Assembly: GCF_030929615.1 (NCBI RefSeq)
Contig: NZ_JAVFVU010000012.1
Span: 124,001-188,000, forward strand
Reading direction: 5' to 3'
Origin: Dyadobacter sp. LHD-138
GTDB lineage: Bacteria; Bacteroidota; Bacteroidia; Cytophagales; Spirosomataceae
DNA length: 64,000 bases
Shown: one piece after another, positions 55,115-64,000 of the stretch
How the letters are laid out: every line of letters begins with the position of its first letter
How positions within the stretch are numbered: position 1 is the stretch's first letter
Program-made: the position numbers and the translations under genes
The notes under the pieces: model-generated
Database searches by the model: none
What the model was told of the DNA's origin: nothing
The model's input: the letters and a program-made list of their open reading frames with translations, nothing else

Positions 55115-55311
55115 AGATGATCAATCGATTTTATTTGAAAATTATAAGGTTTAAAAAATACTGATTTACTCATTTTCCGGGAAAGCCGGCAAATTCATTT
55201 CTGTTGAAAGAAATTAATAAACGTTAACTTCCCTTAGAGATTTCAAATTTAGGCGTCTTGAATTGTATAATTAGCACAAATTTTGAAAATATAAATTGCT
55301 TACCCGTTTGC

Positions 55312-55323
55312 TAAAACGTTTTA
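55312..55323. promoter_or_regulatory. LacI-type operator in the DUF1080/GH92 divergent promoter
   Basis: TAAAACGTTTTA, a 12-bp perfect palindrome with the central CG expected of LacI-family operators, 42 bases before the GH92 start. It shares the TAAA-N2-CG-N2-TTTA frame with the two operators before the second susC. The rest of the spacer is A+T-rich with only weak promoter-like boxes. Confidence 0.6.
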
Positions 55324-55365
55324 TTTATACTTTTAACCCAAAATTAATCCTGACCGACACCCTTT

Positions 55366-57726
55366 ATGCGCTCATTTTTCCTAAACACCCATAGCAAAAT
55401 TACCTTGCGAAAGTTACTTTCGGCGGCGGCTATTTTTGCTACACTGAATGTTTCCGCCCAAAAATCCACAGAAAATTATGTCCGGTATGCACATCCGCTG
55501 ATCGGAACCGCTAAAATGGGACACACCTATCCGGGGGCAACCGTTCCATTTGGTATGGTTCAGCTGAGCCCCGATACCGATACGCTCCCATATGGTGTAA
55601 AGGGCAAATACAATCCTGATGTGTACAAATTCTGTGCGGGTTATCAGTACGACAGCAAAACCATCGTAGGTTTCAGCCATACGCATTTCAGCGGAACAGG
55701 GCATTCGGATCTGGGCGATTTTCTGATCATGCCAACAACCGGGAAACTGCAATTGAACAGCGGCACGGAAGATAAACCCGAAAACGGCTATCGTTCTGCT
55801 TTTTCACATAAAAATGAAGTGGCAGAGCCTTCCTATTATAAGGTAAAACTCGACGATCATAATATCACCGCCGAACTGACAGCGAGCAACCGTGTGGGCA
55901 TGCACCAGTATACTTTCCCGAAGTCGGATGAAGCGCACATTATTCTGGATCTGATGGCCGGGATTTACCAGTACGACAATAAGAATGTCTGGACTTTTGT
56001 ACGGGTTGAAAATGATACCCTGATCACCGGTTTCCGTCAAACGAACGGCTGGGCGAGAACACGCACCGTTTATTTCGCCATGACTTTCAGTAAACCGTTC
56101 CGTACCTATGGCACCAAAATTGATGACAACAATGTCTACAAAGGTTTCTGGAAAAAATTTGATCAGGAGCATAACTTCCCGGAAGTTGCCGGAAGAAATC
56201 TGAAAATGTATTTCGATTTCCAGACTGCGGAAAACGAACAGATCAAGATCAAATTTGCCATATCGCCTGTGAGTACGCAGGGTGCTCTGGCCAACATGAA
56301 AGTTGAAATCCCGCACTGGGATTTTGACCGTGTAAAAACAGAGGGGCAGGCACTTTGGAATAAGGAATTCAATAAAGTAGCGGTAAAAACGATCCATGAG
56401 GATGATAAGGTGAATTTTTATACCGCGATGTATCACTCGTTTTTAGGCCCGACAACCTATATGGATGTTGATGGATCTTACAAAGGGCTGGATATGAATA
56501 TTTATAAAACAGACGGTTCAACCAATTATACCAGTTTCTCTCTTTGGGACACTTACAGAACACTGCACCCGCTTTTCAACGTCTTGCAGCCTGCACGCAA
56601 TGCCGATATGATCAAATCCATGATGGCGCATTATAACCAGAGCGTGCATAAAATGCTTCCCGTCTGGTCGCATTATGCCAATGAAAACTGGTGTATGATC
56701 GGCTACCATTCCGTACCGGTTATTGCCGATGCCGTGATCAAGGGGAATGCTAATTTTGATGTAAACAAGGCGTTGGAAGCCTGTGTGACCACAGCAAGAA
56801 ACAAATATTATGACGGCCTGAGCTACTATATGGAAAAGGGTTTTGTGCCGGACGACAAAAACACATCGTCGGTTTCCAAGACGCTGGAATATGCCTATGA
56901 CGACTGGTGTATTGCGCAAATGGCGAAAAAACTTGGCCGTAATGATATTTACGAAGAGTTTAGCAAGCGTGCCAGTAACTATAAAAATGTTTACGATGCG
57001 TCCATCGGATTTATGCGCCCGAAACTGAACGACGGCAGCTGGCGGAAAGAATTTGACCCGCTGGATACACACGGACAAGGTTTTATAGAAGGCAATTCCT
57101 GGAATTACAGTTTGTATGTGCCCCAGGCACCGGCCGAAATGATCGCACTGATGGGTGGTAAGAAACGTTTCACGGCACATCTCGATTCACTTTTCAGCAT
57201 GAATTTGCCGGATAAATATTTCGAAAATACGGAAGACATTTCGCGTGAAGGGATTATCGGAAATTATGTGCACGGAAATGAGCCCTCACATCACGTGGCT
57301 TATCTTTACAACTGGCTTGACCAGCCCTGGAAAACGGAAGACAAAGTCCGGATGATTTTGAAAGCCATGTACAAACCCACCGTCGATGGCCTGGGTGGTA
57401 ACGATGATTTCGGACAAATGAGTGCCTGGTTTATTTTCAGTTCGCTTGGCTTTTACCCGGTCGCTCCCGGTTCGGACCAGTATATTATCGGTAGTCCGGC
57501 GGTACAAAATGCCAGGCTGAACCTTGAAAATGGCAAAACTTTTGAAATTGATGTAAAAGATCAGGCCGACAAAAATGTATACATTCAGAAAATAGAACTG
57601 AACGGTAAAGTTTTGACGCGCAATTACATCACACATACCGAAATAATGGACGGAGGCCAAATTAAATTTTACATGGGAGCCAAACCAAACAAGAAAAGAG
57701 TGGTAAATAACGCGATTAAGAAATGA
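55366..57726 (+). CDS. GH92 family alpha-mannosidase
   Basis: 786 aa, normal for the family. A signal peptide (about 1-31, '...ATLNVSAQ') sends it to the periplasm or surface. GH92 signatures: 'GHTYPGATVPFGMVQLSPDT', 'FSHTHFSGTGHSDLGDFLI', 'SLWDTYRTLHPLFNVLQP', 'NEPSHHVAYLYNWLDQPWK' and 'GGNDDFGQMSAWFIFSSLGF'. These include the calcium- and substrate-binding acidic residues of this Ca2+-dependent exo-acting family, which removes alpha-1,2/1,3/1,4/1,6-linked mannose. It stands next to a LacI gene and SusC/SusD, forming the core of a mannoside utilisation locus. Confidence 0.96.
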   Translation: MRSFFLNTHSKITLRKLLSAAAIFATLNVSAQKSTENYVRYAHPLIGTAKMGHTYPGATVPFGMVQLSPDTDTLPYGVKGKYNPDVYKFCAGYQYDSKTIVGFSHTHFSGTGHSDLGDFLIMPTTGKLQLNSGTEDKPENGYRSAFSHKNEVAEPSYYKVKLDDHNITAELTASNRVGMHQYTFPKSDEAHIILDLMAGIYQYDNKNVWTFVRVENDTLITGFRQTNGWARTRTVYFAMTFSKPFRTYGTKIDDNNVYKGFWKKFDQEHNFPEVAGRNLKMYFDFQTAENEQIKIKFAISPVSTQGALANMKVEIPHWDFDRVKTEGQALWNKEFNKVAVKTIHEDDKVNFYTAMYHSFLGPTTYMDVDGSYKGLDMNIYKTDGSTNYTSFSLWDTYRTLHPLFNVLQPARNADMIKSMMAHYNQSVHKMLPVWSHYANENWCMIGYHSVPVIADAVIKGNANFDVNKALEACVTTARNKYYDGLSYYMEKGFVPDDKNTSSVSKTLEYAYDDWCIAQMAKKLGRNDIYEEFSKRASNYKNVYDASIGFMRPKLNDGSWRKEFDPLDTHGQGFIEGNSWNYSLYVPQAPAEMIALMGGKKRFTAHLDSLFSMNLPDKYFENTEDISREGIIGNYVHGNEPSHHVAYLYNWLDQPWKTEDKVRMILKAMYKPTVDGLGGNDDFGQMSAWFIFSSLGFYPVAPGSDQYIIGSPAVQNARLNLENGKTFEIDVKDQADKNVYIQKIELNGKVLTRNYITHTEIMDGGQIKFYMGAKPNKKRVVNNAIKK

Positions 57727-57826
57727 TTGTGTATATTGCTATCTGAATTTTTTATGTAAAAGATATTGGAAGTAAAAGTTCATTGGAATCTCGTATTCTG
57801 GTGAATTTTTATTTTTACTGCACAAC

Positions 57827-58873
57827 ATGACAGAAATAACGGCCAGTAAAATGACGAAAAAGCTTTCCATTCGGGATATTGGAAGGGAATTGGGAATCTC
57901 CATAACCACAGTATCCTTTATTTTAAACGGGAAAGCAAAGGAAAAAAGAATCAGTGCGGCGCTAACTGAAAAGGTCTTAAAATTCGTCGAGGAAGTAAAT
58001 TTCAAACCCAACATGATGGCGCAGGGATTGAGGACGGGAAAGTCCAAGATCATTTGTCTCATGGTTGAAGATATCTCCAACAACCTTCTTTTTGCCCAGG
58101 TCGCAAGGCTCATTGAGGAAGAAGCACATAACAAGGGTTACCGGATTATTTATTGCAGCACGGGCAACAAGAAGGAAAAGGCACTGGAGCTGATCCGTTT
58201 GTTCCGCGACCGCTCCATTGATGGCTACATCATCACACCTCCGGAGGGAATCGAAAATGAGGTACAATCGCTGATCAACGAAGGTATTCCGGTTGTTTTG
58301 ATAGACCGAAACCTGCCCAAGCTGAAATGCAGCCATGTGGTGATTGAAAACCTGAACAGTACCCATGAAGCCATCAATCACCTGATTAGCAACGGCTTCA
58401 AAAATATCGCTTTTGTAACACTGGATTCAGACCAGACGCAAATGGCAGACCGTTTGGCTGGTTATGAAAAAGCAGTCTCGGAGCACGGTTTAAAATCCTA
58501 TGTTAAAAAACTTGGTTTTCACGAAAGTCCTGACCTGAATATCAATGAAATTGTCTCTTTCCTTGACGAAAACAGGGATATTGACGCGGTTTTCTTCTCT
58601 ACAAACTACATCGGCGTCTGGGGTCTCCAGGCTATCAAAATCCTGAATTTGCTTATCCCAAAAGATATTGCCGTCATTTCTTTCGACGATCAGGACCTTT
58701 TCAAATTTTACAGCCCTTCCATTACAGTTGTTGCCCAGCCCGTACCCCATATTTCCAATCACATTATCAAATTGATGCTTAATGCACTGGAAGAAAAAGA
58801 TACCACTGTGCACGAAATTGTTTTGCCTGCAAAACTAATTGTAAGAGAGTCTTCTGCACTAAAAAATGCCTGA
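57827..58873 (+). CDS. LacI-family regulator of the GH92/SusCD locus
   Basis: 348 aa from the ATG at 57827. N-terminal HTH 'LSIRDIGRELGISITTVSFI' (about 11-30) with the hinge helix 'EEVNFKPNMMAQGLRTGKSK', then the two-lobed sugar-sensing domain ('DISNNLLFAQVARLIEEEAH', 'VISFDDQDLFKFYSPSITVV' at the C-terminal dimer edge). It lies between GH92 and susC on the same strand and is the obvious regulator of both, via the CTAAATCGATTTAG sites. Effector probably a mannose-derived sugar (inference). Confidence 0.92.
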   Translation: MTEITASKMTKKLSIRDIGRELGISITTVSFILNGKAKEKRISAALTEKVLKFVEEVNFKPNMMAQGLRTGKSKIICLMVEDISNNLLFAQVARLIEEEAHNKGYRIIYCSTGNKKEKALELIRLFRDRSIDGYIITPPEGIENEVQSLINEGIPVVLIDRNLPKLKCSHVVIENLNSTHEAINHLISNGFKNIAFVTLDSDQTQMADRLAGYEKAVSEHGLKSYVKKLGFHESPDLNINEIVSFLDENRDIDAVFFSTNYIGVWGLQAIKILNLLIPKDIAVISFDDQDLFKFYSPSITVVAQPVPHISNHIIKLMLNALEEKDTTVHEIVLPAKLIVRESSALKNA

Positions 58874-59071
58874 AAAGTCCTATCTATAAATATGTATTTA
58901 TAAGATAACATTTGCATCATACTAAGATAACGTCTAACTTGGCACCCAAATTGGAGCCAGGAGTTCTTGTTACGCCTCTCCCGGAATCAGACAGTGATTC
59001 TACTTAAAATCCCTACTATTTCTAACTTTATTACAATTTATTGAAATTTAAATATTTAAAAACCAAAAAAT

Positions 59072-59087
59072 GCTAAATCGATTTAGC
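59072..59087. promoter_or_regulatory. LacI operator 1 before susC
   Basis: GCTAAATCGATTTAGC, a perfect 16-bp palindrome centred on CG. Together with operator 2 it defines the likely binding site of the LacI protein at 57827-58873. Confidence 0.85.
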
Positions 59088-59232
59088 GATATTTAAAAAA
59101 ATATAACTTTTAAAATATTACAAAAACAAGAATTAGTTAAGCTTATACGCAATCCCTTCTTTCAGTCATTCCCCAATAAAATTTTGTAACCCCATGAAGA
59201 TTAAAGGATTTCACTATGCGCTTGACTAAAAA

Positions 59233-59246
59233 CTAAATCGATTTAG
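59233..59246. promoter_or_regulatory. LacI operator 2 before susC
   Basis: CTAAATCGATTTAG, identical core to operator 1; only one of the outer bases differs. Centres are exactly 160 bp apart, and this copy is 37 bases before the susC start, where it could block transcription or anchor a repression loop. Confidence 0.85.
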
Positions 59247-59282
59247 CTCCTAACAATTATTCTTAAAAACAGATCTAAGTAC

Positions 59283-62200
59283 ATGAAAAGAAAAGTATTC
59301 GCAAATCATTTCTGGCCTAGAAGCGGGAAATTCCGGATGTTATGTCTGAGCTCTCTTTCTCTGGCCCTGTGCTTTTCCTCTCCGGCATCACGCGCGGAAA
59401 GTGGAAAAGGATTGGTCACTCCGCTGATTACGAACAATGCTTCGGCAGAAGACATTGAGGTAAAAGGTAAAGTGGTAAGCGCCAAAGACAAATCCGGCCT
59501 GCCTGGTGTGACGATCGTTCTCAAAGGGACAGAAAAAGGTGTGACAACCGATATTGAGGGTAACTACACCATCACGGTGGGCAGCCCCCAGGATGTGTTG
59601 GTGTTCTCCTTTGTAGGAAGCATCACGCAGGAAATTACCGTAGGGAACAAATCAGTAATCGATGTTGACCTTGCTGAAAATGCAAAATTACTGAATGAAG
59701 TAGTGGTTGTAGGGTATGGTACACAAACAAGAGAAAGAACTACTTCTGCGATTTCCAATATCACTCAAGAAAACTTCAACAAGTCCGGCGCACGTAACGC
59801 GATGGACCTTATCCAGGGAAAAGTTGCGGGTTTGAACATCAACAGAAGCGGATCCAACCCTAATTCAGGCGTATCCATGCAGTTGCGCGGTGTAACCTCG
59901 CTTACCGGTGGTTTGGCTCCGCTTGTGGTTATTGACGGTATCCCGGGTGGTAACCTTGACCTTTTGCAGCAGGATGACGTTGAATCGATCAGTGTTTTGA
60001 AAGACGGTTCAGCCGCAGCTATTTATGGTACACGTGCCAATGGTGGTGTAATTCTGGTAACAACCAAGAAAGGTATAGCCGGCAACGCGAAGTTCGATTA
60101 CAATACCTATTTCAGAAAGGAATATGTGCGTAACCGCCCTGACTTCATGAACGCTGACCAGTACCGTGCCAAAATTGCTGAGGGAATCATTCCAAAAAGC
60201 AGCGATTACGGTTCCACGACCGATGCGTACGATGCCCTGATCAACCACGGTAATCTTAGCCAAAACCATAACCTGGCCATGTCGGGTGGTGGAAAAAGCA
60301 CTACCTACCGCGCCAGTCTTTACTATCAGGATTTGCAGGGTATTGCCAAAGAAAATGGTCGCAAGCAATATGGTGGCCGTTTGAGCATTATGCAAACCGG
60401 TTTGAAAGACCGTTTGACAGCACAGGTTAATTTGGCAACCAATTTTAACAAAGCCAACCTTTTGGGTGGCGGAGGCTGGGAAGGTTCACTCATCAGAAAC
60501 CCGACCCTGTCCTTCTTAAATCCGGACGGAAGTTATTATTTCGAGCAAACGAGTACCAACGAAGTCGCCCGTTTGAAACAGGAAACCAACCGTCGCCAGC
60601 AGCAAACTTCCTCCGCGGACGCGAAGTTAAATCTGGAAATCCTCCCTGGTTTGCAGGCATCTATTTTCGGAGCCGTGCAGCGCAACAGCTATATTGATGG
60701 CCAATACCGTTCGCTTGCCTCTGAGTTTTCGAAAGAAAATGATGTGTATCCAAATGGCGGTTATGCAAGAAGAAACACTTTTCTGAGCACCAACTATACC
60801 GTTGAACCAACGATTTCTTTTGACAAAACATTTGGTACGGATCACACAATCAATGCGGTTGGAGGTTATAGTTATCAATATGCCGTACAGGAAAACTTCG
60901 AGGCAGCCAACTATGGTTTTGTAAATGATATCTTCGGAGAAAACAACCTTGGAGCCGGTAGCCAGCTTATTACCGGAAAAGCCACTATGGGTAGCGGAAA
61001 AGGCGATAACACCTTGATCGCTTTCTTCGGAAGGGCTAACTACTCTTTCGCTGACAAGTATATGGTTTCTTTGATTCTACGTCATGAAGGTTCTTCACGC
61101 TTTGGGGTTAACAACAAGTGGGGAAATTTCCCGGCGGCTTCTGTTGGCTGGAACCTGAGCAAGGAGAAGTTCATGGAAAACATCCATTTCGTAAACAGTC
61201 TTAAACTGAGAGCCGGATTTGGGGTAACGGGTAACCAGGATATTGCCAACTATTCTTCCCTGGTTACTTTGGGAACTGGTGGAGTGTACCGAAACCCGGA
61301 CGGAGAATGGAGACAGACCTATGGTCCGAACAGAAACCCGAACCCGAACCTTAAATGGGAACGCAAAAAAGAATTCAACTTTGGTGTCGATTTCGCAGTA
61401 TTGAACAAAAGATTGAGCGGGTCTCTTGATGTCTTCAAACGTGTTACCAGCGACTTGTTATACGAATACACTTCGCAGTTGCCCCCATTTGTACGTGAGA
61501 CAATTTACACGAACGTAGGTTCTATCTCAAACAAAGGTGTGGAACTTACTTTGAGCGGCGTTGCCGTAAAAACGCAGGACTTTACCTGGAACATCGATGC
61601 AACCGGAAGTTATGTTACCAACAAAGCAGATGATCTTTCCAACGACGTGTTTAAAGTTGAAGCAATATCTACCTCAAGCATCGGTGGTTATGGCGACTTA
61701 GGACAGGCAATTCGCATCGAACAGGGTGGAAAAATGGGGAACTTCTACGGAAAACGTTTTGCAGGATTTACTGAAGATGGGAAATGGTTATTCTACAACC
61801 GTAAAGGCGATAAAGTAAGATTCGATCAGATCAATAATTCAAACGATCCTAACGTATCAGACCTTGCTGTGATCGGTAACGCGATTCCTAAGTTCAACGC
61901 ATCGTTGACCAACAACTTTACTTATAAGAATTTGAGCCTTCGCGTGTTCCTGAGAGGTCGTTTTGATTACGATATCTTAAACACCATGGACCTTTCTTAC
62001 GGTAACAAAGTTTCTCTTCCGAACAACTTGCTGAACAGCGCTTTTGGAAAAAATGCAAAACTTAATGATACCTACCAATACTCTGACTACTACCTGGAGT
62101 CGGGAAGTTTCCTAAAACTTGACGAGATCACATTAAGCTACAATTTCAATCTTAAAAGTGATATCATCCGTAGTCTTCGTGTGTATGCAACAGGTTCAAA

Positions 62201-62360
62201 CCTGGCCACATTCACCAAATACACGGGTAACGATCCTGACTTTGTAAATGACACAGGTCTTGGAAGAGAAGAAGACGGGCAACGCCGCCTAGGTATCGAT
62301 GGCCGTAGCGCTTATCCAAATACCCGTTCATTCTTAGTAGGTCTTAGTTTTGGTTTTTAA
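59283..62360 (+). CDS. SusC/RagA family TonB-linked outer-membrane transporter (mannoside locus)
   Basis: 1025 aa. The signal peptide region is long and basic ('MKRKVFANHFWPRSGKF' then a hydrophobic stretch). Then a carboxypeptidase-like domain (about 58-135, 'VKGKVVSAKDKSGLPGVTIV'), the TonB-box segment 'LLNEVVVVGYGTQTRERTTS', a plug with 'PLVVIDGIPGGNLDLL' and 'VLKDGSAAAIYGTRANGGVI', and a barrel ending 'YPNTRSFLVGLSFGF'. It imports oligosaccharides with the SusD that follows. Upstream are two LacI operators, so expression is probably sugar-induced. It differs from the first SusC (33.0-36.5 kb) in length and motif details; the pair is not a recent duplication. Confidence 0.97.
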   Translation: MKRKVFANHFWPRSGKFRMLCLSSLSLALCFSSPASRAESGKGLVTPLITNNASAEDIEVKGKVVSAKDKSGLPGVTIVLKGTEKGVTTDIEGNYTITVGSPQDVLVFSFVGSITQEITVGNKSVIDVDLAENAKLLNEVVVVGYGTQTRERTTSAISNITQENFNKSGARNAMDLIQGKVAGLNINRSGSNPNSGVSMQLRGVTSLTGGLAPLVVIDGIPGGNLDLLQQDDVESISVLKDGSAAAIYGTRANGGVILVTTKKGIAGNAKFDYNTYFRKEYVRNRPDFMNADQYRAKIAEGIIPKSSDYGSTTDAYDALINHGNLSQNHNLAMSGGGKSTTYRASLYYQDLQGIAKENGRKQYGGRLSIMQTGLKDRLTAQVNLATNFNKANLLGGGGWEGSLIRNPTLSFLNPDGSYYFEQTSTNEVARLKQETNRRQQQTSSADAKLNLEILPGLQASIFGAVQRNSYIDGQYRSLASEFSKENDVYPNGGYARRNTFLSTNYTVEPTISFDKTFGTDHTINAVGGYSYQYAVQENFEAANYGFVNDIFGENNLGAGSQLITGKATMGSGKGDNTLIAFFGRANYSFADKYMVSLILRHEGSSRFGVNNKWGNFPAASVGWNLSKEKFMENIHFVNSLKLRAGFGVTGNQDIANYSSLVTLGTGGVYRNPDGEWRQTYGPNRNPNPNLKWERKKEFNFGVDFAVLNKRLSGSLDVFKRVTSDLLYEYTSQLPPFVRETIYTNVGSISNKGVELTLSGVAVKTQDFTWNIDATGSYVTNKADDLSNDVFKVEAISTSSIGGYGDLGQAIRIEQGGKMGNFYGKRFAGFTEDGKWLFYNRKGDKVRFDQINNSNDPNVSDLAVIGNAIPKFNASLTNNFTYKNLSLRVFLRGRFDYDILNTMDLSYGNKVSLPNNLLNSAFGKNAKLNDTYQYSDYYLESGSFLKLDEITLSYNFNLKSDIIRSLRVYATGSNLATFTKYTGNDPDFVNDTGLGREEDGQRRLGIDGRSAYPNTRSFLVGLSFGF

Positions 62361-62371
62361 TGTTAACAAAA

Positions 62372-64000
62372 ATGATAAATTTTAAAAAAGCATTCAAAAT
62401 TGCGGCAATGGCATTGCCTTTGTTCGCAACAACTGCCTGTACCGATCTGGACGAAAACATATACGATCAGCTGGTAACAGACAATTTCTATAACAATAAA
62501 AATGAAGTTATTTCCGCTGTACTTCGTCCTTACACCCACGCCAACGCATGGGCAACACCGGGACAAGATGGCTGGTGGCGCTTAAACGAACTTTCAGCGG
62601 ATCAACTGGCGTGGCCGGTAAAAGGTCGTCACGGACAGGATGGTGGAAAGTGGTTACGTTTGCACTACCACAGCTGGACTCCCGATGAAGAAGCAGTATG
62701 GGGTGCATGGAGACTGATGTGGTGGGGCCTTGGTCTTTGTACCGACCCAATCGAAGCTTTGGAAAGCCGTACACCTGCTGCCATGGGTATTACGGACGCG
62801 GAAAAAGTAGCCTATATTTCCGAGCTGAAACTTTTACGTGCCTTCCATTATCTGAAACTGATGAGCTTATTTGGTAACATTCCAACCGTTACCAAAGTGG
62901 GAGATCCTGTAAGCCCTCCTACCCAGCCGCGTGCAGAGGTTTTCAAGTTTATTGAAAAAGAAATCCTTGACAACATCGCCGCTGCTCCAAAGCTTTCACA
63001 GGCAATGATCGGTCGTATGACGCAGGCAGGTGGTTATGCCATGTTGGTAGAATTGTATCTGAATGCAGAAACCTGGACGGGAACAGCGCGTTGGGATGAC
63101 TGTGTTGCGGCTGCTAATAAGCTGATCAACGGTGAAGCTGGCGGACTTAATGGCGCGCCGGCTTTGGATGACAACCTGACGGATACTTACAAACCAGCGA
63201 ACTTCCAGTCGAAGGAAATTCTTTTCCAAATTGCTTACGAATTCAAAAAAGCGACGGCCCAGCCGCAATGGACGGGAGATTTCTATCACTTCCAGCAGCG
63301 TTACATCTACGGTGGTGCGCGTAACGGAAACGACGGTGTGGTGGTAATCCCTGGTGTTTATCCAACTTTCAAAACTGCTGATAAGAGAAAGAAAGAGTGG
63401 ATTCTGGAAGGAACGCAATATCAGTATGCTGACCCGACAAAACCGGTTCTGGCAACAGGAGGAAATGAGTACGATAACCAGCCGCTTGTTTTTGTTGACA
63501 ACATTCGTAAAAACAAAACGCTTCAGGCCGGACAGGATCCTTCCACTTTGGCTTCTGACATGACGCAGGGTGAAGAAAACAGTGGTGTTCGTTTTAACAA
63601 ATACAAACTGGGTGCGCTTGAAGATCCAAACTACAATGGATCCGACTGGTCAGTTTACCGTTTGTCGTGGGTAATGTTTGCAAAAGCGGAAGCCCTTATG
63701 CGCAAAAATGGCAAGGTGGCAACACAGGAAGCTGTTGATCTTGTAAACCAGGTGAAAAAACGTGCGTACACATCGGATGCATGGGCTACTGAAAAGTACA
63801 CCACTTCGACTTTGACCATCGACGAATTGCTGGCTGAACGCGGACGTGAGTTTATCTTCGAAGGTTTCCGTCGTGATGATCTGATCCGTTTTGACAAGTT
63901 CACCTCGGCAGCCTGGTGGGACCACAAACCAACCGAGTCATACAAAAAACTTTTCCCGATCCCACGCAGACAAATCACCCTTAACGTGAATTTGAAACAA
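62372..64000 (+). CDS. RagB/SusD family outer-membrane lipoprotein, 3' end cut by the window
   Basis: The frame is open from the ATG at 62372 to the last base (543 codons), with no stop. An ATG at 62360, overlapping the susC stop as TAATG, is an alternative that adds 4 residues. Lipoprotein signal with Cys23 in 'LPLFATTAC', then DLDENIYDQL. SusD hallmarks: 'ELKLLRAFHYLKLMSLFGNI' (helix with the conserved RA.Y/H..L pattern), 'LAERGREFIFEGFRRDDLIR' near the C-terminus, and 'FPIPRRQITLNVNLKQ' at the window end; family members end within a few residues after this. So it is almost complete. It binds glycan at the surface for the SusC. Confidence 0.95.
   Translation, partial: MINFKKAFKIAAMALPLFATTACTDLDENIYDQLVTDNFYNNKNEVISAVLRPYTHANAWATPGQDGWWRLNELSADQLAWPVKGRHGQDGGKWLRLHYHSWTPDEEAVWGAWRLMWWGLGLCTDPIEALESRTPAAMGITDAEKVAYISELKLLRAFHYLKLMSLFGNIPTVTKVGDPVSPPTQPRAEVFKFIEKEILDNIAAAPKLSQAMIGRMTQAGGYAMLVELYLNAETWTGTARWDDCVAAANKLINGEAGGLNGAPALDDNLTDTYKPANFQSKEILFQIAYEFKKATAQPQWTGDFYHFQQRYIYGGARNGNDGVVVIPGVYPTFKTADKRKKEWILEGTQYQYADPTKPVLATGGNEYDNQPLVFVDNIRKNKTLQAGQDPSTLASDMTQGEENSGVRFNKYKLGALEDPNYNGSDWSVYRLSWVMFAKAEALMRKNGKVATQEAVDLVNQVKKRAYTSDAWATEKYTTSTLTIDELLAERGREFIFEGFRRDDLIRFDKFTSAAWWDHKPTESYKKLFPIPRRQITLNVNLKQ

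Larger units (their letters stand above)
58874..59282. promoter_or_regulatory. 409-bp promoter region of the second susC
   Basis: No gene. The left end has a hairpin TATAAATA-TG-TATTTATA (58885-58902) just after the LacI stop, possibly a weak terminator. The remainder is A+T-rich and contains the two operators listed separately. A TAAAATTTTG string at 59177-59186 resembles the -7 box but has wrong spacing for a confident call. Confidence 0.6.

Noticed and set aside
55804..57180. Two frames of more than 200 codons antisense to the GH92 gene
   Set aside because: GH92 is unmistakable on the other strand; the antisense products have no recognisable features.
33007..62360. Second SusC/SusD pair as a recent duplication of the first
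   Set aside because: The SusC proteins differ in length (1156 vs 1025) and in signature residues, and the SusD proteins belong to different subgroups.

Overview
The window reads as chromosome of a free-living, glycan-degrading Bacteroidota, most likely a Cytophagales such as Dyadobacter or a relative (an inference from gene content, not from a marker gene). Supporting signs are two SusC/SusD pairs, a TamB/TamA-like pair whose TamA member carries a lipoprotein signal, DUF1080, GH92 and ceramidase-like hydrolases, promoters of the TTTG-N20-TAnnTTTG type, and starts without Shine-Dalgarno sequences. I see no rRNA, tRNA, CRISPR array, transposase or phage gene.

Layout. 0.1-7.5 kb: envelope operon (tamB, lipoprotein TamA-like). 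7.5-8.9 kb: methylmalonyl-CoA epimerase and rsgA on the minus strand. 9.2-11.7 kb: ROK regulator and Kdo transferase, separated by a bidirectional terminator. 12.0-16.6 kb: an outer-membrane protein, lipA, metK and a fatty acid desaturase. 16.6-20.8 kb: a two-gene RND efflux operon without its outer-membrane channel. 21.1-22.4 kb: an A+T-rich two-gene module, an unrecognised protein overlapping a PIN-domain nuclease. 22.4-26.6 kb: DegT aminotransferase, two membrane proteins and an AHSA1/SRPBCC protein behind a strong dyad promoter. 26.7-36.7 kb: a minus-strand uptake locus (SusC, SusD, ceramidase-like, PhoPQ-related and metallophosphoesterase proteins). 37.0-41.0 kb: a second BamA-like protein, a lipoprotein, a cyclophilin and an RmlD-like reductase. 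41.0-44.8 kb: an accessory segment bracketed by two copies of a nested-palindrome repeat, holding an orphan secreted protein and a translationally coupled PAS-LuxR regulator and alpha/beta hydrolase. 44.8-54.0 kb: asparaginase, a small HTH gene pair, a GT35 protein lacking the PLP lysine, DUF3500, cysQ, a LacI regulator, an Ala/Glu/Lys-rich helical protein and a hypothetical. 54.3-64.0 kb: a polysaccharide-utilisation locus (DUF1080, GH92 alpha-mannosidase, LacI, SusC, SusD), cut by the window end just before the SusD stop.

How the parts work together. The right-hand locus looks like a LacI-controlled alpha-mannoside system: a GH92 exo-mannosidase, a SusC/SusD importer and a LacI regulator between them, with two identical CTAAATCGATTTAG operators exactly 160 bp apart before susC and a related TAAAACGTTTTA site in the DUF1080/GH92 divergent promoter. 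The left-hand SusC/SusD locus has no sigma/anti-sigma pair, only a 67-codon ORF in front of susC, and carries lipid- and phosphoester-type hydrolases. The best candidates for undescribed biology are the PIN two-gene module (21.1-22.4 kb), the nested-palindrome repeat with the genes between its copies (41.0-44.8 kb), the lysine-less GT35 protein, and the 42-aa/89-aa HTH pair.
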